Shown here: positions 1-7,176 of the stretch, piece by piece
Position numbering within the stretch: the first letter of the stretch is position 1
How the letters are laid out: each line of letters begins with the position of its first letter
Source: an uncultured Sulfurimonas sp.
Lineage (GTDB): Bacteria; Campylobacterota; Campylobacteria; Campylobacterales; Sulfurimonadaceae
DNA length: 12,020 bases
NCBI GenBank assembly: GCA_937914675.1
Contig: CALDOC010000046.1
Location: 1 to 12,020 of the forward strand
Direction: 5' to 3'
Notes under the pieces: model-generated
Told to the model about the DNA's origin: nothing
What the model saw: the letters and a program-made list of their open reading frames with translations, nothing else
Databases searched by the model: none
Program-made: the position numbers and the translations under genes

Positions 1-1
1 A

Positions 2-181
2 GAATATACTCGATTTTTTGAGATTGAATATTCAAAAAAAGAATATATTGATTTGGTTGTAGAAGCAACCAAGATAACTAAAAATGAATTATTATTGAGT
101 AGAGTATTTTATATAACGAAGATACAACTCTTTTATCAACTGTATAGATTTGTAAAAAGAAAATTTGGAGAGTATTCATGA
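2..181 (+). CDS. C-terminal end of an unrecognised protein (5' truncated by window edge)
   Basis: An open frame enters the window at base 2 and runs 59 codons to a TGA at 179-181. The visible peptide ends in a basic, aromatic stretch (LYRFVKRKFGEYS) preceded by alternating charged and hydrophobic residues, which looks like a helical C-terminus. I do not recognise the family. Its stop overlaps the ATG of the next gene as ATGA, the same coupling used further down the string, so it is very probably the preceding gene of the same glycan operon, and a glycosyltransferase or sugar-modifying enzyme would fit. That is inference from position only. The reading frame is supported by the absence of stops and by the overlap; the two other plus frames are broken by stops in this stretch. 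Confidence 0.6.
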   Translation, partial: EYTRFFEIEYSKKEYIDLVVEATKITKNELLLSRVFYITKIQLFYQLYRFVKRKFGEYS

Positions 182-1200
182 CCCTTAACATCATCTCTAA
201 ACAAGCCAATAGAAATCGTATCACAGGACCAAAAAAAGTGCTTGATAATACTCTAAAAGGGCTTGATGCAATAGGCGTCAATTATGTTTTTAATCAACCA
301 ATAAATGAATATGATTACAATTGGATACATGATAATCAAGAAGCTATCATAGAAGCTGGTTTTGTGGGTAAGGCTGTTTTAGTTGGTCCAAATACTGCTG
401 TATTACCAAGTGATTTACCATTATTTAGAAAAAAACTACCACAAGGTTCTATCTATATTCATCCAGGATTTTGGAGTGCTGAGGTTTGGAGATTTTTAGG
501 ATATAGTGAATCAAGGCTTGATTTTTGGCCTGCTGGAATTAACATGGAGGAGTTTATAGCGACTCCTAGAGAGGATAAATCAAAAATACTTTTATATTTT
601 AAACAAAGGGAATTATCGCTTTTAGAAGATATAAAAAAAATTATTACAAATTTGGGGTTTGAATATATTTTAATTCATTATGGGTTTTATAAAGAACAAG
701 AGTATAAAAAAGCTTTAAAAGAGTGCAGATTTGGTGTTTGGATAGGATGTAGTGAATCACAAGGGATAGGATTGCAAGAAGCGTTAGCGACCGATTTGCC
801 ACTGATAGTTTTAGACGCTACTTCTATTTTTGATACAGTTTCTTTGGATTTACAAAGCTCTTATCAATATAATTTTCCAAAAAGTTTACAAGCTATTAAA
901 ACAACTAGCGCTCCTTATTTTGATAGCAGATGTGGGATAATTATTGAGGATATAAAAGGTTTAAAAAAATCTATACAATTCATGGGTGAGCATATTGATA
1001 AGTATAAACCACGAGAGTTTGTTGAAGAAAATTTATCTTTGGAAATAAGCGCCGAATTGTTGGTTGGCTATTTTGAGCAAATGGATAATCAAGAGAGTAA
1101 AAGCTATAATTATCAAAAATTATCAAAAATTTTATATTATTTTGGGCTATTTTTTCAAAAGTGGGCTTGGATTTGGATTTGGAGGAAAATAATCAGATGA
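178..1200 (+). CDS. GT-B fold glycosyltransferase (GT4/GT1-like)
   Basis: Predicted cytoplasmic or membrane-peripheral glycosyltransferase of 340 residues, proposed to add one sugar to a lipid-linked glycan. The C-terminal donor domain carries an EX7E-type motif (E193 to E201 within SESQGIGLQEALA) followed by a hydrophobic strand (LPLIVLDA), as in Glycosyl_transf_1 enzymes. The N-terminal half has GPKKVLDN near residues 17-24 and HPGFW near 95-99, which would form the acceptor domain. The last 20 residues are aromatic and tryptophan-rich (WAWIWIW at 329-335) with a basic end, suggesting attachment to the inner membrane. The ATG at 178 overlaps the previous stop and has GGAG at 167-170. Base composition is very AT-rich: sampled 60-base blocks at 601, 661 and 1081 are about 17-23% G+C. 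The acceptor, donor sugar and linkage cannot be read from the sequence. The family call is fairly firm; the role in protein N-glycosylation rests on the downstream pglB. Confidence 0.75.
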   Translation: MTLNIISKQANRNRITGPKKVLDNTLKGLDAIGVNYVFNQPINEYDYNWIHDNQEAIIEAGFVGKAVLVGPNTAVLPSDLPLFRKKLPQGSIYIHPGFWSAEVWRFLGYSESRLDFWPAGINMEEFIATPREDKSKILLYFKQRELSLLEDIKKIITNLGFEYILIHYGFYKEQEYKKALKECRFGVWIGCSESQGIGLQEALATDLPLIVLDATSIFDTVSLDLQSSYQYNFPKSLQAIKTTSAPYFDSRCGIIIEDIKGLKKSIQFMGEHIDKYKPREFVEENLSLEISAELLVGYFEQMDNQESKSYNYQKLSKILYYFGLFFQKWAWIWIWRKIIR

Positions 1201-1961
1201 ATCAAACGCTATCAAAAATATTACGAAACAAAAGATTTTATCCATTTTGGAAAAAGCTTAATGCACTCTCCTCTTATGGGATGAATTTTGGAGTGGCGAG
1301 TGGCTATGCGGATTATAGTGGTGAGTTACATATTATAAAACAGCTCAAAAAAGATTTAGTGAATGGTGTAATTTTTGATATAGGCGCGAATGTCGGTGAT
1401 TGGTCAAAGTTTGTGATTGAAGAATATCAAGATATCCCTTATCAACTTTATATGTTTGAACCCTCTTTAGTTACATTTGAGCAACTCAAAAACAATACTT
1501 CTCAAACAAAGAATATTTTTTTATATCCAATAGGTTTTGGAGACAAAAAAGAAAAATTACAAATATTTTATGACAATGAAGCACAGGGAAGTGCGAGTAT
1601 TTTGATGAAAAATGCAAAGTTTTCTGAAGAGATACAAATAGAAACCATTGATGGTTTTTGCAAAGAACATAATATTGAGCGAATTGATTTTTTGAAAATG
1701 GACGTTCAAGGTTATGAGTACAACATTTTACTTGGCGAGAAAGAGATGTTAAAGAGTGAAAAAATAAAATATATTCAGTTTGAGTTTGATGAACCAAATA
1801 TAGAAAACAGAATATTTTTTAAGGATTTTTGGGAACTGTTGCATGCTGAATATGATATTTATCATAGCTTATATAATGGTTTAGTGAAAATAGAAAAATA
1901 TCATTATGAGTTGGAAAACTTTTCATGTATGAATTATTTAGCCATTAAAAAAGACTTATGA
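1197..1961 (+). CDS. FkbM-family SAM-dependent methyltransferase
   Basis: Class I S-adenosylmethionine-dependent methyltransferase of the FkbM family, whose studied members O-methylate hydroxyls of sugars or polyketides. Counting from the ATG at 1197 (254 residues), the SAM-binding loop FDIGANVGD lies at about 60-68, the acidic residue ending motif II in FEPS at about 87-90, and the family signature IDFLKMDVQGYE at about 163-174. These three are in the usual order and the length is normal. I chose the ATG at 1197 because it forms an ATGA overlap with the previous stop and has GGAGG at 1181-1185. An in-frame GTG at 1161 would add 12 residues encoded inside the preceding gene and is less likely. 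The sequence lies between glycosyltransferases, so the probable substrate is a glycan or lipid-linked sugar; the position methylated is unknown. It is AT-rich like its left neighbour. Confidence 0.88.
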   Translation: MNQTLSKILRNKRFYPFWKKLNALSSYGMNFGVASGYADYSGELHIIKQLKKDLVNGVIFDIGANVGDWSKFVIEEYQDIPYQLYMFEPSLVTFEQLKNNTSQTKNIFLYPIGFGDKKEKLQIFYDNEAQGSASILMKNAKFSEEIQIETIDGFCKEHNIERIDFLKMDVQGYEYNILLGEKEMLKSEKIKYIQFEFDEPNIENRIFFKDFWELLHAEYDIYHSLYNGLVKIEKYHYELENFSCMNYLAIKKDL

Positions 1962-3124
1962 AAATCCTCTGCGTCTTTGGAAAATATCAATACGGTAAAC
2001 AAGAAAGAGGGATAAACACCGAGTATTTCTCTTTTATCCCCGCGTTTGAATCACTTGGAATAGAGATTGTATTTTTTGATAGTTGGGATAAGACTTTGTA
2101 TGAAGATTATGTTGATTTGAATCAACAACTTATCAAAACAGTTGGAAAAGAAAAGCCTGACATTATCTTTTGCGTGCAATTTTTATATGAGATATGGACA
2201 GAAACTTGGGATTACGTTCGAGCTAATTTTACATGTAAAACTGTGAATTGGTGTACGGACGATAGTTGGAAATATAAGGAGCATAGCAAATTTTTCGCTC
2301 CACATTTTGATTTGATGGTGACCACTTATGAAGAGTTTTTGCCAAAGTACGAAGCTCAAGGAGTAAACGCGCTTTTGAGTTCATGGGCGGTTCCCATTCA
2401 GTGGTTGCAAAAACAAAAAAAAGCGGATGAATGCAAATATGAAGTCTCGTTTGTGGGAGCCGCGCATGGAGATAGAAAAGAGAAAGTTGAAAAGTTAAAA
2501 GAACTTGGGATTGAGGTAAAGTGTTTTGGTTATGGTTGGGATGATGGCTCCATTGACGCGGAGGAGATTCCAAAAATATTTAACGATTCTATCATCAGTC
2601 TTAATTTCGCAAACAGCAGCGGTGAGAATCAGATAAAAGCTCGTGTATTTGAAGTGACAGGAAGCGGCGGGTTCTTGCTGACGGAAGACGCAAAAAATCT
2701 TGATAGAATATTTTCTAAAGATGAGATAGCTATCTATGATACTATTGAAGATTGCGCTCAAAAAATAAACTATTATTTAACAAATTTGGAGCAAAGAGAT
2801 TTGATGGTTTCTCATAGCTTTGAGACTACATCAAAAAAGCACACTTATGCGGATAGATTGAAGAGTATAATAGAAAAAGTTCAAACCATACAAAAGAAAG
2901 AAATAGAATCATTTGATTTTGACGATGTTGTGAGAAAGCATAAAAAAACATTTTTATTGAAGATATTTAAACATTTCTTGCTTCTTATTGGAAAAATTAT
3001 CTATGGTGACGAAAAAGGAAAAAGGTTTGCGAGAAGAGTTGTTTACGAGTTTAGTTGGAGATTTTTTAAAGAAAACGCCTACAAATCAGATGGCATAGTT
3101 GGAAGGATGTTTTACGATGAATAG
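1958..3124 (+). CDS. CgeB-like glycosyltransferase (Glyco_trans_1_2 type)
   Basis: A 388-residue GT-B protein resembling the CgeB / Glyco_trans_1_2 group of bacterial glycosyltransferases. The N-terminal domain begins with a Rossmann strand (MKILCVFGKY) and includes WCTDDSW near 98-104. The C-terminal domain begins near residue 162 with the strand VSFVGAAHGDR. It carries the characteristic donor-domain segment around 225-245, with R229, F231, E232 and GSGGFLLT, followed by DAKNLDRIF and a helix typical of this family. Residues about 331-349 (TFLLKIFKHFLLLIGKIIY) form a basic hydrophobic helix that may dock on the membrane. It starts with an ATGA overlap on the methyltransferase stop and has no clear Shine-Dalgarno sequence, so translation is probably coupled. 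Donor and acceptor are unknown. Adjacency to the FkbM gene suggests that the two act on the same glycan, but nothing in the sequence proves it. Confidence 0.75.
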   Translation: MKILCVFGKYQYGKQERGINTEYFSFIPAFESLGIEIVFFDSWDKTLYEDYVDLNQQLIKTVGKEKPDIIFCVQFLYEIWTETWDYVRANFTCKTVNWCTDDSWKYKEHSKFFAPHFDLMVTTYEEFLPKYEAQGVNALLSSWAVPIQWLQKQKKADECKYEVSFVGAAHGDRKEKVEKLKELGIEVKCFGYGWDDGSIDAEEIPKIFNDSIISLNFANSSGENQIKARVFEVTGSGGFLLTEDAKNLDRIFSKDEIAIYDTIEDCAQKINYYLTNLEQRDLMVSHSFETTSKKHTYADRLKSIIEKVQTIQKKEIESFDFDDVVRKHKKTFLLKIFKHFLLLIGKIIYGDEKGKRFARRVVYEFSWRFFKENAYKSDGIVGRMFYDE

Positions 3125-3908
3125 CCCTTTAGTCTCTATTGTGATGCCTGCTTATAATGCTCAAAGATATATAAACGACGCTATAGGTTCAGTTATAAAC
3201 CAAACCTATGAAAATTGGGAACTGTTGGTTGTGGATGATTATTCTAGCGATAATACAAAAAACATAATAGAAAACTTTCAGAAAAACGATAGCAGAATAA
3301 AACCAATATTTTTATCTAAAAATGGTGGGAAGCCGTCCATTGCTAAAAATGTGGCTTTGCAAACAGTAAAAGGCAAATATATCGCTTTTTTAGATAGTGA
3401 TGACATGTGGCTAGAAGAAAAGTTACAAAAGCAAGTCTCATTCATGGAAGAAAATCCAAATTACGCCTTGACGTATACTGGTAGTTATTGGATTGACGCT
3501 TCAGGTTATGAAATCAACAGACTGTTGCCAGAATATAAAAGTGGGTATTTACTTCAACGGATGCTATCGAGATATGAGATCAATAACCAATCTGTTATGT
3601 TAAAGAAAGAACTCTTAAATCATACTTTAATGAAATTTAATGAAAAAATCACTATAGGTGAAGATTATAATTTATTTATGCATATTATCGCTAAGTATGA
3701 AATAGCGTCTATTAGTGAATATTTGATAAGATATAGAATTCATAACGACGCCATAACCAAACGCCACAAAAGAGTGACAGATGGCGTTTTGTTAACTCTA
3801 AAAGAGCTTGATAAGTTATATGGGATTAAAAGAAAGTACCTTTTTAAATATTTACTTACGTATTTAAAAGCCATCCGCTTTAAATATATGAAAAAAAATT
3901 GGAAATAA
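3117..3908 (+). CDS. Family 2 glycosyltransferase (GT-A fold)
   Basis: A GT2-family glycosyltransferase of 263 residues. It shows the usual N-terminal signature VSIVMPAYNAQRYI at about 6-19 and the nucleotide-binding VVDDYSSDNT at about 38-47. The metal-binding DXD region is FLDSDDMW at 91-98, GED at 181-183 is the likely catalytic-base region, and RYRIHNDAIT is near 205-214. Together these are all expected core motifs, so the enzyme should be active. The ATG at 3117 overlaps the end of the previous gene by 8 bases and is preceded by AAGGA at 3103-3107; an in-frame TTG at 3099 would only add six residues. In the C. jejuni N-glycan locus the GT2 enzyme PglI adds a branching glucose. This protein could hold an analogous position, but it is shorter than PglI and I see no evidence of orthology. 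A basic C-terminal tail (residues 238-263) may bind membrane. Confidence 0.85.
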   Translation: MNSPLVSIVMPAYNAQRYINDAIGSVINQTYENWELLVVDDYSSDNTKNIIENFQKNDSRIKPIFLSKNGGKPSIAKNVALQTVKGKYIAFLDSDDMWLEEKLQKQVSFMEENPNYALTYTGSYWIDASGYEINRLLPEYKSGYLLQRMLSRYEINNQSVMLKKELLNHTLMKFNEKITIGEDYNLFMHIIAKYEIASISEYLIRYRIHNDAITKRHKRVTDGVLLTLKELDKLYGIKRKYLFKYLLTYLKAIRFKYMKKNWK

Positions 3909-3914
3909 AAAAAC

Positions 3915-3919
3915 AAGGA
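3915..3919 (+). promoter_or_regulatory. Ribosome binding site of pglB
   Basis: AAGGA sits six bases before the ATG at 3926 and decides the start of the oligosaccharyltransferase. The in-frame TTG at 3899 has no comparable site and would add nine polar residues before the first membrane helix. The 17-base space between the GT2 stop and this ATG is one of the longest intergenic gaps in the plus-strand string. Confidence 0.7.
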
Positions 3920-3925
3920 CATGCA

Positions 3926-6055
3926 ATGCAAAACAGTAAATTAAGCGCAGTAAATTTTTTAGCTCTTTTGGCGCTATCGTTTATATTCTCTTTATCTGTG
4001 AGATATATTTGGATAAATCAGTTTAAAGACGTAGAGTCGTTTAAGTGGAATAACGAACTCATGATAAACACGAATGACGGTTACGCGTACGCTGAGGGCG
4101 CGAGAGATATGTTACAAGGGTTTCATCAAGAGAATGATTTATCGTATGCGGATTCATCGCTCTCAACAACGACGGCGTTTTTGGCAAAGATTGTTCCAAT
4201 CTCTTTTGAAACGCTCCTTTTATGGATGCCTGCTATTTTCGGATCCTTTTTGGTGATACCTCTTATGCTAATCGCGAGAAGTTTAAATCAAGACTACATG
4301 GGATTTGTAGCCGCGCTTTTGGGTTCCATCGCTTGGAGTTATTACAACCGCACCATGATTGGTTATTACGACACCGACATGCTCGTCATAGTGTTGCCGA
4401 CTTTTTTATTGTGGTCCTTGATATTTAACGTCGCGGAGCAAAAAAATAGGTATCTTCCCCTTATTCCTCTTTTCCTCATGTTAAACTCTTGGTGGTATGG
4501 TCAAAGTTACTCTTTGAACATGGCGATGATAGGCATTGTGTTTATATATGCAATGGTTTTTGAGAGAAAAAATTTATTTTTTCATAAGATGCTTATTTTC
4601 ATGTTACTGGCAATCGCGGGCATTTTTTTATGGCTAAAAATCATTTTAATGGCGGCTTTATTTTTAGCGTTTCATTTCAAAAAAGAGTTGTTCAATTCAA
4701 AAATAATTTTTTATATTTTGGTTGGAGTAAGTCTATTGGTTCTTGCCACGGGAGGGTTTACTCCTATTTTGGCTCAAATAAAAGGGTATGTTTTTAGAGA
4801 AGCCTACGCCTCTGATATCTATGAAACTATGAAACTTAATTATTTTGCTGTCAATCAAACAGTGAGAGAAGCGGGGCAAATACCTTTTGAGACTTTTGCA
4901 AATCGCATTAGTGGACACACCGTAACATTTCTTTTGTCCGTGATTGGTTACGTTTTGCTCTCTCTTCGTTATAGAGTCATGTGGCTGGCGCTTCCGATGG
5001 TTGGTTTAGGATTTTTAGCGCTCAAAGGTGGTCTGCGTTTTACCGTTTACGCGGTTCCTCCTATGGCGCTGGGAGCGTCGTATTTGCTCTTTTTTATGGC
5101 TAGTAAATTTGAAACTTTTGTTTTTAATGACACCACTTTGAGAAATGTAAAGATTGCTTTTATTTCTCTGGGGACAGTTGCAATCCTATATCCAAACGTA
5201 AAACATGCGCAAGAGTACAAAGTGCCAACCGTCTTCAATCAAGAAGAGGTGAAAGTTTTGGACGCGCTTGGCAAAAAAGCAGGCAGAGAGGATTACGTGG
5301 TTTCTTGGTGGGATTACGGTTATCCAATCCGTTATTACGCTGACGTTAAAACGCTATTGGATGGCGGAAAGCATATTGGAAAAGTTAATTTTCCTGTGAG
5401 TTTCGTACTTTTAAACGACCAAATTTCCGCCGCGAACATGGCTCGTTTGGACGTGGAATATACGGAAAAATCATACAAAGATTTGTTTGACTCCAACCTT
5501 ATTCAAGAGATGAAAGATTACAACTTTACGGACGTGGAGGATCTGTTAGTCTCAATGCAAAGTACAAATTTTGCGTTGCCTCAAAAAACAAGGGACGTCT
5601 TCTTGTATCTTCCAAATCGCATGATGAGTATCTTACCTACGGTTGACCTATTTTCAAATTTGGATTTGAAGACGGGCGCTCAAAAAGCGAGACCTTTGTT
5701 TTATACAACAAACAACTTTAAAGACGCGGGTGATAAAATTTTATTAGGCGGTGGAATAGAGTTGTTTAAAAGTGGTGGAAAATTAAAAATTGGGGCTCAA
5801 ACCATTCCTCTGCATGAATTCGTTGTGACGCAATACAACCAACAAGGAAAACTTGAAATCAAGAGACAAGTTATGAACGCCGAGTCGCAGTATTCAGTGA
5901 TATTCATGAAAAATTACAATCAGTTCTTGGTTCTAGATAAGCGACTGGAAAACTCCACCTATATAAAACTTTTTGTGCTTGAAGAGTATGACTCTTCCCT
6001 CTATGAACCAGTGATTTTAACGCCATTAGCCAAAGTGTATAAGTTGAAAAAATAG
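3926..6055 (+). CDS. pglB: Oligosaccharyltransferase PglB (STT3 family)
   Basis: Integral-membrane enzyme that transfers a complete glycan from undecaprenyl pyrophosphate to asparagine in periplasmic sequons. From the ATG at 3926 it has 709 residues, close to the roughly 713 of C. jejuni PglB, which it resembles throughout. The N-terminal part, to about residue 425, is a series of membrane helices; the rest is the periplasmic domain. Visible catalytic features are D51 in NTNDGYAYAEGARD, the DXD D149/D151 in YYDTD, and E315 in TVRE (the TIxE motif of the fifth external loop). R327 (ANRISG) matches the arginine that selects an acidic residue two positions before asparagine in Campylobacter enzymes. 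WWDYG at 461-465 leads into DGGKH, and the MI motif MxxI is at 566-569. No key residue is missing. The neighbours on both sides are glycan-assembly genes. Composition is clearly richer in G+C than the upstream glycosyltransferases (blocks at 5041, 5221 and 5281 about 47-52%). Confidence 0.97.
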   Translation: MQNSKLSAVNFLALLALSFIFSLSVRYIWINQFKDVESFKWNNELMINTNDGYAYAEGARDMLQGFHQENDLSYADSSLSTTTAFLAKIVPISFETLLLWMPAIFGSFLVIPLMLIARSLNQDYMGFVAALLGSIAWSYYNRTMIGYYDTDMLVIVLPTFLLWSLIFNVAEQKNRYLPLIPLFLMLNSWWYGQSYSLNMAMIGIVFIYAMVFERKNLFFHKMLIFMLLAIAGIFLWLKIILMAALFLAFHFKKELFNSKIIFYILVGVSLLVLATGGFTPILAQIKGYVFREAYASDIYETMKLNYFAVNQTVREAGQIPFETFANRISGHTVTFLLSVIGYVLLSLRYRVMWLALPMVGLGFLALKGGLRFTVYAVPPMALGASYLLFFMASKFETFVFNDTTLRNVKIAFISLGTVAILYPNVKHAQEYKVPTVFNQEEVKVLDALGKKAGREDYVVSWWDYGYPIRYYADVKTLLDGGKHIGKVNFPVSFVLLNDQISAANMARLDVEYTEKSYKDLFDSNLIQEMKDYNFTDVEDLLVSMQSTNFALPQKTRDVFLYLPNRMMSILPTVDLFSNLDLKTGAQKARPLFYTTNNFKDAGDKILLGGGIELFKSGGKLKIGAQTIPLHEFVVTQYNQQGKLEIKRQVMNAESQYSVIFMKNYNQFLVLDKRLENSTYIKLFVLEEYDSSLYEPVILTPLAKVYKLKK

Positions 6056-6060
6056 GTTTT

Positions 6061-7176
6061 ATGAAAAAAATACTTTTAAATTCTAATATTCTTTGGACGA
6101 TTACTCAGTTTAGAAAAGATTTAATTATGGAGTTGAATAAAAATTATGAAGTTATTTGCATCGCGGATAAGGATGATTTTTCCGATAATTCCGTAGAGAT
6201 CATACAAACGCTTGGCGTTGAATACATTAGAATTAAACTTAACAGAAAAGGGGTCAATCCTTTTGGTGATTTTTTTTATTTTTTGGAACTTTTAAAACTC
6301 TATAAAAAGATAAAACCCGATTTGGTTATTCATTACACAATCAAGCCAAATATTTACGGTTCGCTTGCCGCGAAAATATTAAAAATACACTCGTTCGCGG
6401 TCGTTTCTGGACTTGGTTCCACTTTTATCAAAGATAACTTTTTGACAAAGATGATTACAACTCTGTATAAAATTTCGCTATCAAAAACTCAAAAAGTACT
6501 GTTTTTAAATCAAGACGACAGGGAGATATTCTTAAAACTCAACATCATAAAAGAGAAGCAATCTTTGGTTTTACCCGGAGAGGGCGTGGACGCCGAGCGT
6601 TATCGAGGGTGTGACGCAAAAAATCATGACGAATCGAAAATTACCTTTCTTATGATAGCGAGACTCCTAAAAGACAAAGGCGTTTATGAGTATATTGAAG
6701 CGATTAAAAATATAAAGTCCAAAAACGTTCAATTTTTATTGGCTGGCGTGTTTGACAAAGACAATCCAACCTCGATAAAAGAGCAAGAGTTGCAAAAATG
6801 GATAGATGATAAAACAGTGACTTATTTAGGAAAAACGGACAATGTAAAAGAGTTTTTTCAACAGGCTGACGTAATCGTTTTGCCGAGTTACAGAGAGGGC
6901 TTGTCAAGAGTTCTATTGGAAGCGTGCTGTTGTGAAAAGTTCATTGTCGCGTCTGACATCGCTGGTTGCAAAGAGTTGTGCGTCGATGGCCATAATGGTT
7001 TTTTGGCTCTTCCAAAAGATACGGCTTCGCTCACAAGCGCTTTAAACAAAACGATAAACTTAACAAAAGAAGAGCGCGTTTCAAAGGGAAAACTAGGAAG
7101 AGAGTTGGTGATCAATCATTACAGTTCGTCGATAGTGAACGGCGTCTATAAAAAACTGATAGAGGAGACTTTTTGA
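6061..7176 (+). CDS. pglA: PglA-like GT4 glycosyltransferase
   Basis: GT-B retaining glycosyltransferase of 371 residues, the size of C. jejuni PglA (about 376), which adds the second sugar (an alpha-1,3-linked GalNAc) to the undecaprenyl-linked first sugar. Shared features are the N-terminal NPFGDFFYF segment near 66-74, KPNIYGSLAAK near 95-105, VSGLGS at 115-120, and the phosphate-binding ARLLKDKG at 200-207. The EX7E motif runs from E279 to E287 in PSYREGLSRVLLEA, and SDIAGCKE is at 298-305. It starts five bases after pglB, the same adjacency as in C. jejuni. There is only a weak ribosome site, so coupling to pglB is likely. A run of three cysteines (289-291) follows the EX7E motif. The family and the likely second-sugar role are well supported; the exact donor and acceptor are not, especially as the priming enzyme encoded here differs from PglC. 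Confidence 0.8.
   Translation: MKKILLNSNILWTITQFRKDLIMELNKNYEVICIADKDDFSDNSVEIIQTLGVEYIRIKLNRKGVNPFGDFFYFLELLKLYKKIKPDLVIHYTIKPNIYGSLAAKILKIHSFAVVSGLGSTFIKDNFLTKMITTLYKISLSKTQKVLFLNQDDREIFLKLNIIKEKQSLVLPGEGVDAERYRGCDAKNHDESKITFLMIARLLKDKGVYEYIEAIKNIKSKNVQFLLAGVFDKDNPTSIKEQELQKWIDDKTVTYLGKTDNVKEFFQQADVIVLPSYREGLSRVLLEACCCEKFIVASDIAGCKELCVDGHNGFLALPKDTASLTSALNKTINLTKEERVSKGKLGRELVINHYSSSIVNGVYKKLIEETF
7161..7167 (+). promoter_or_regulatory. Strong ribosome binding site for a TTG start
   Basis: AGAGGAG lies five bases before TTG at 7173. It is one of the two best Shine-Dalgarno matches in the plus-strand string, and it supports TTG as the true start of the reductase gene. The TTG overlaps the preceding TGA as TTGA. 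Confidence 0.75.

Noticed and set aside
78..281. Minus-strand 67-codon frame across the first junction
   Set aside because: It lies opposite two supported plus-strand genes, has no recognisable domain or ribosome site, and is best explained as a shadow. The same applies to the other antisense frames inside the genes.
633..640. A8 runs (also at 2415-2422, 3891-3898 and 7756-7763) as slippery or frameshift sites
   Set aside because: Runs of this length are expected in AT-rich coding DNA; every frame continues normally and no broken gene is seen.
1111..1130. Two exact tandem copies of the 10-base unit TATCAAAAAT as a phase-variation repeat
   Set aside because: Only two copies; the sequence is low-complexity and AT-rich, and the encoded peptide is ordinary. 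Chance is sufficient.
1161..1196. GTG at 1161 as the start of the methyltransferase
   Set aside because: It would place 12 extra residues over the previous gene's end without a better ribosome site; the ATG at 1197 has an ATGA overlap and GGAGG upstream.
3099..3116. TTG at 3099 as the start of the GT2 enzyme
   Set aside because: The ATG at 3117 starts just before the conserved VSIVMPAYN strand and has AAGGA upstream.
3899..3925. TTG at 3899 as the start of pglB
   Set aside because: It overlaps the GT2 stop region, has no ribosome site and adds residues not expected in PglB; the ATG at 3926 gives the usual length.
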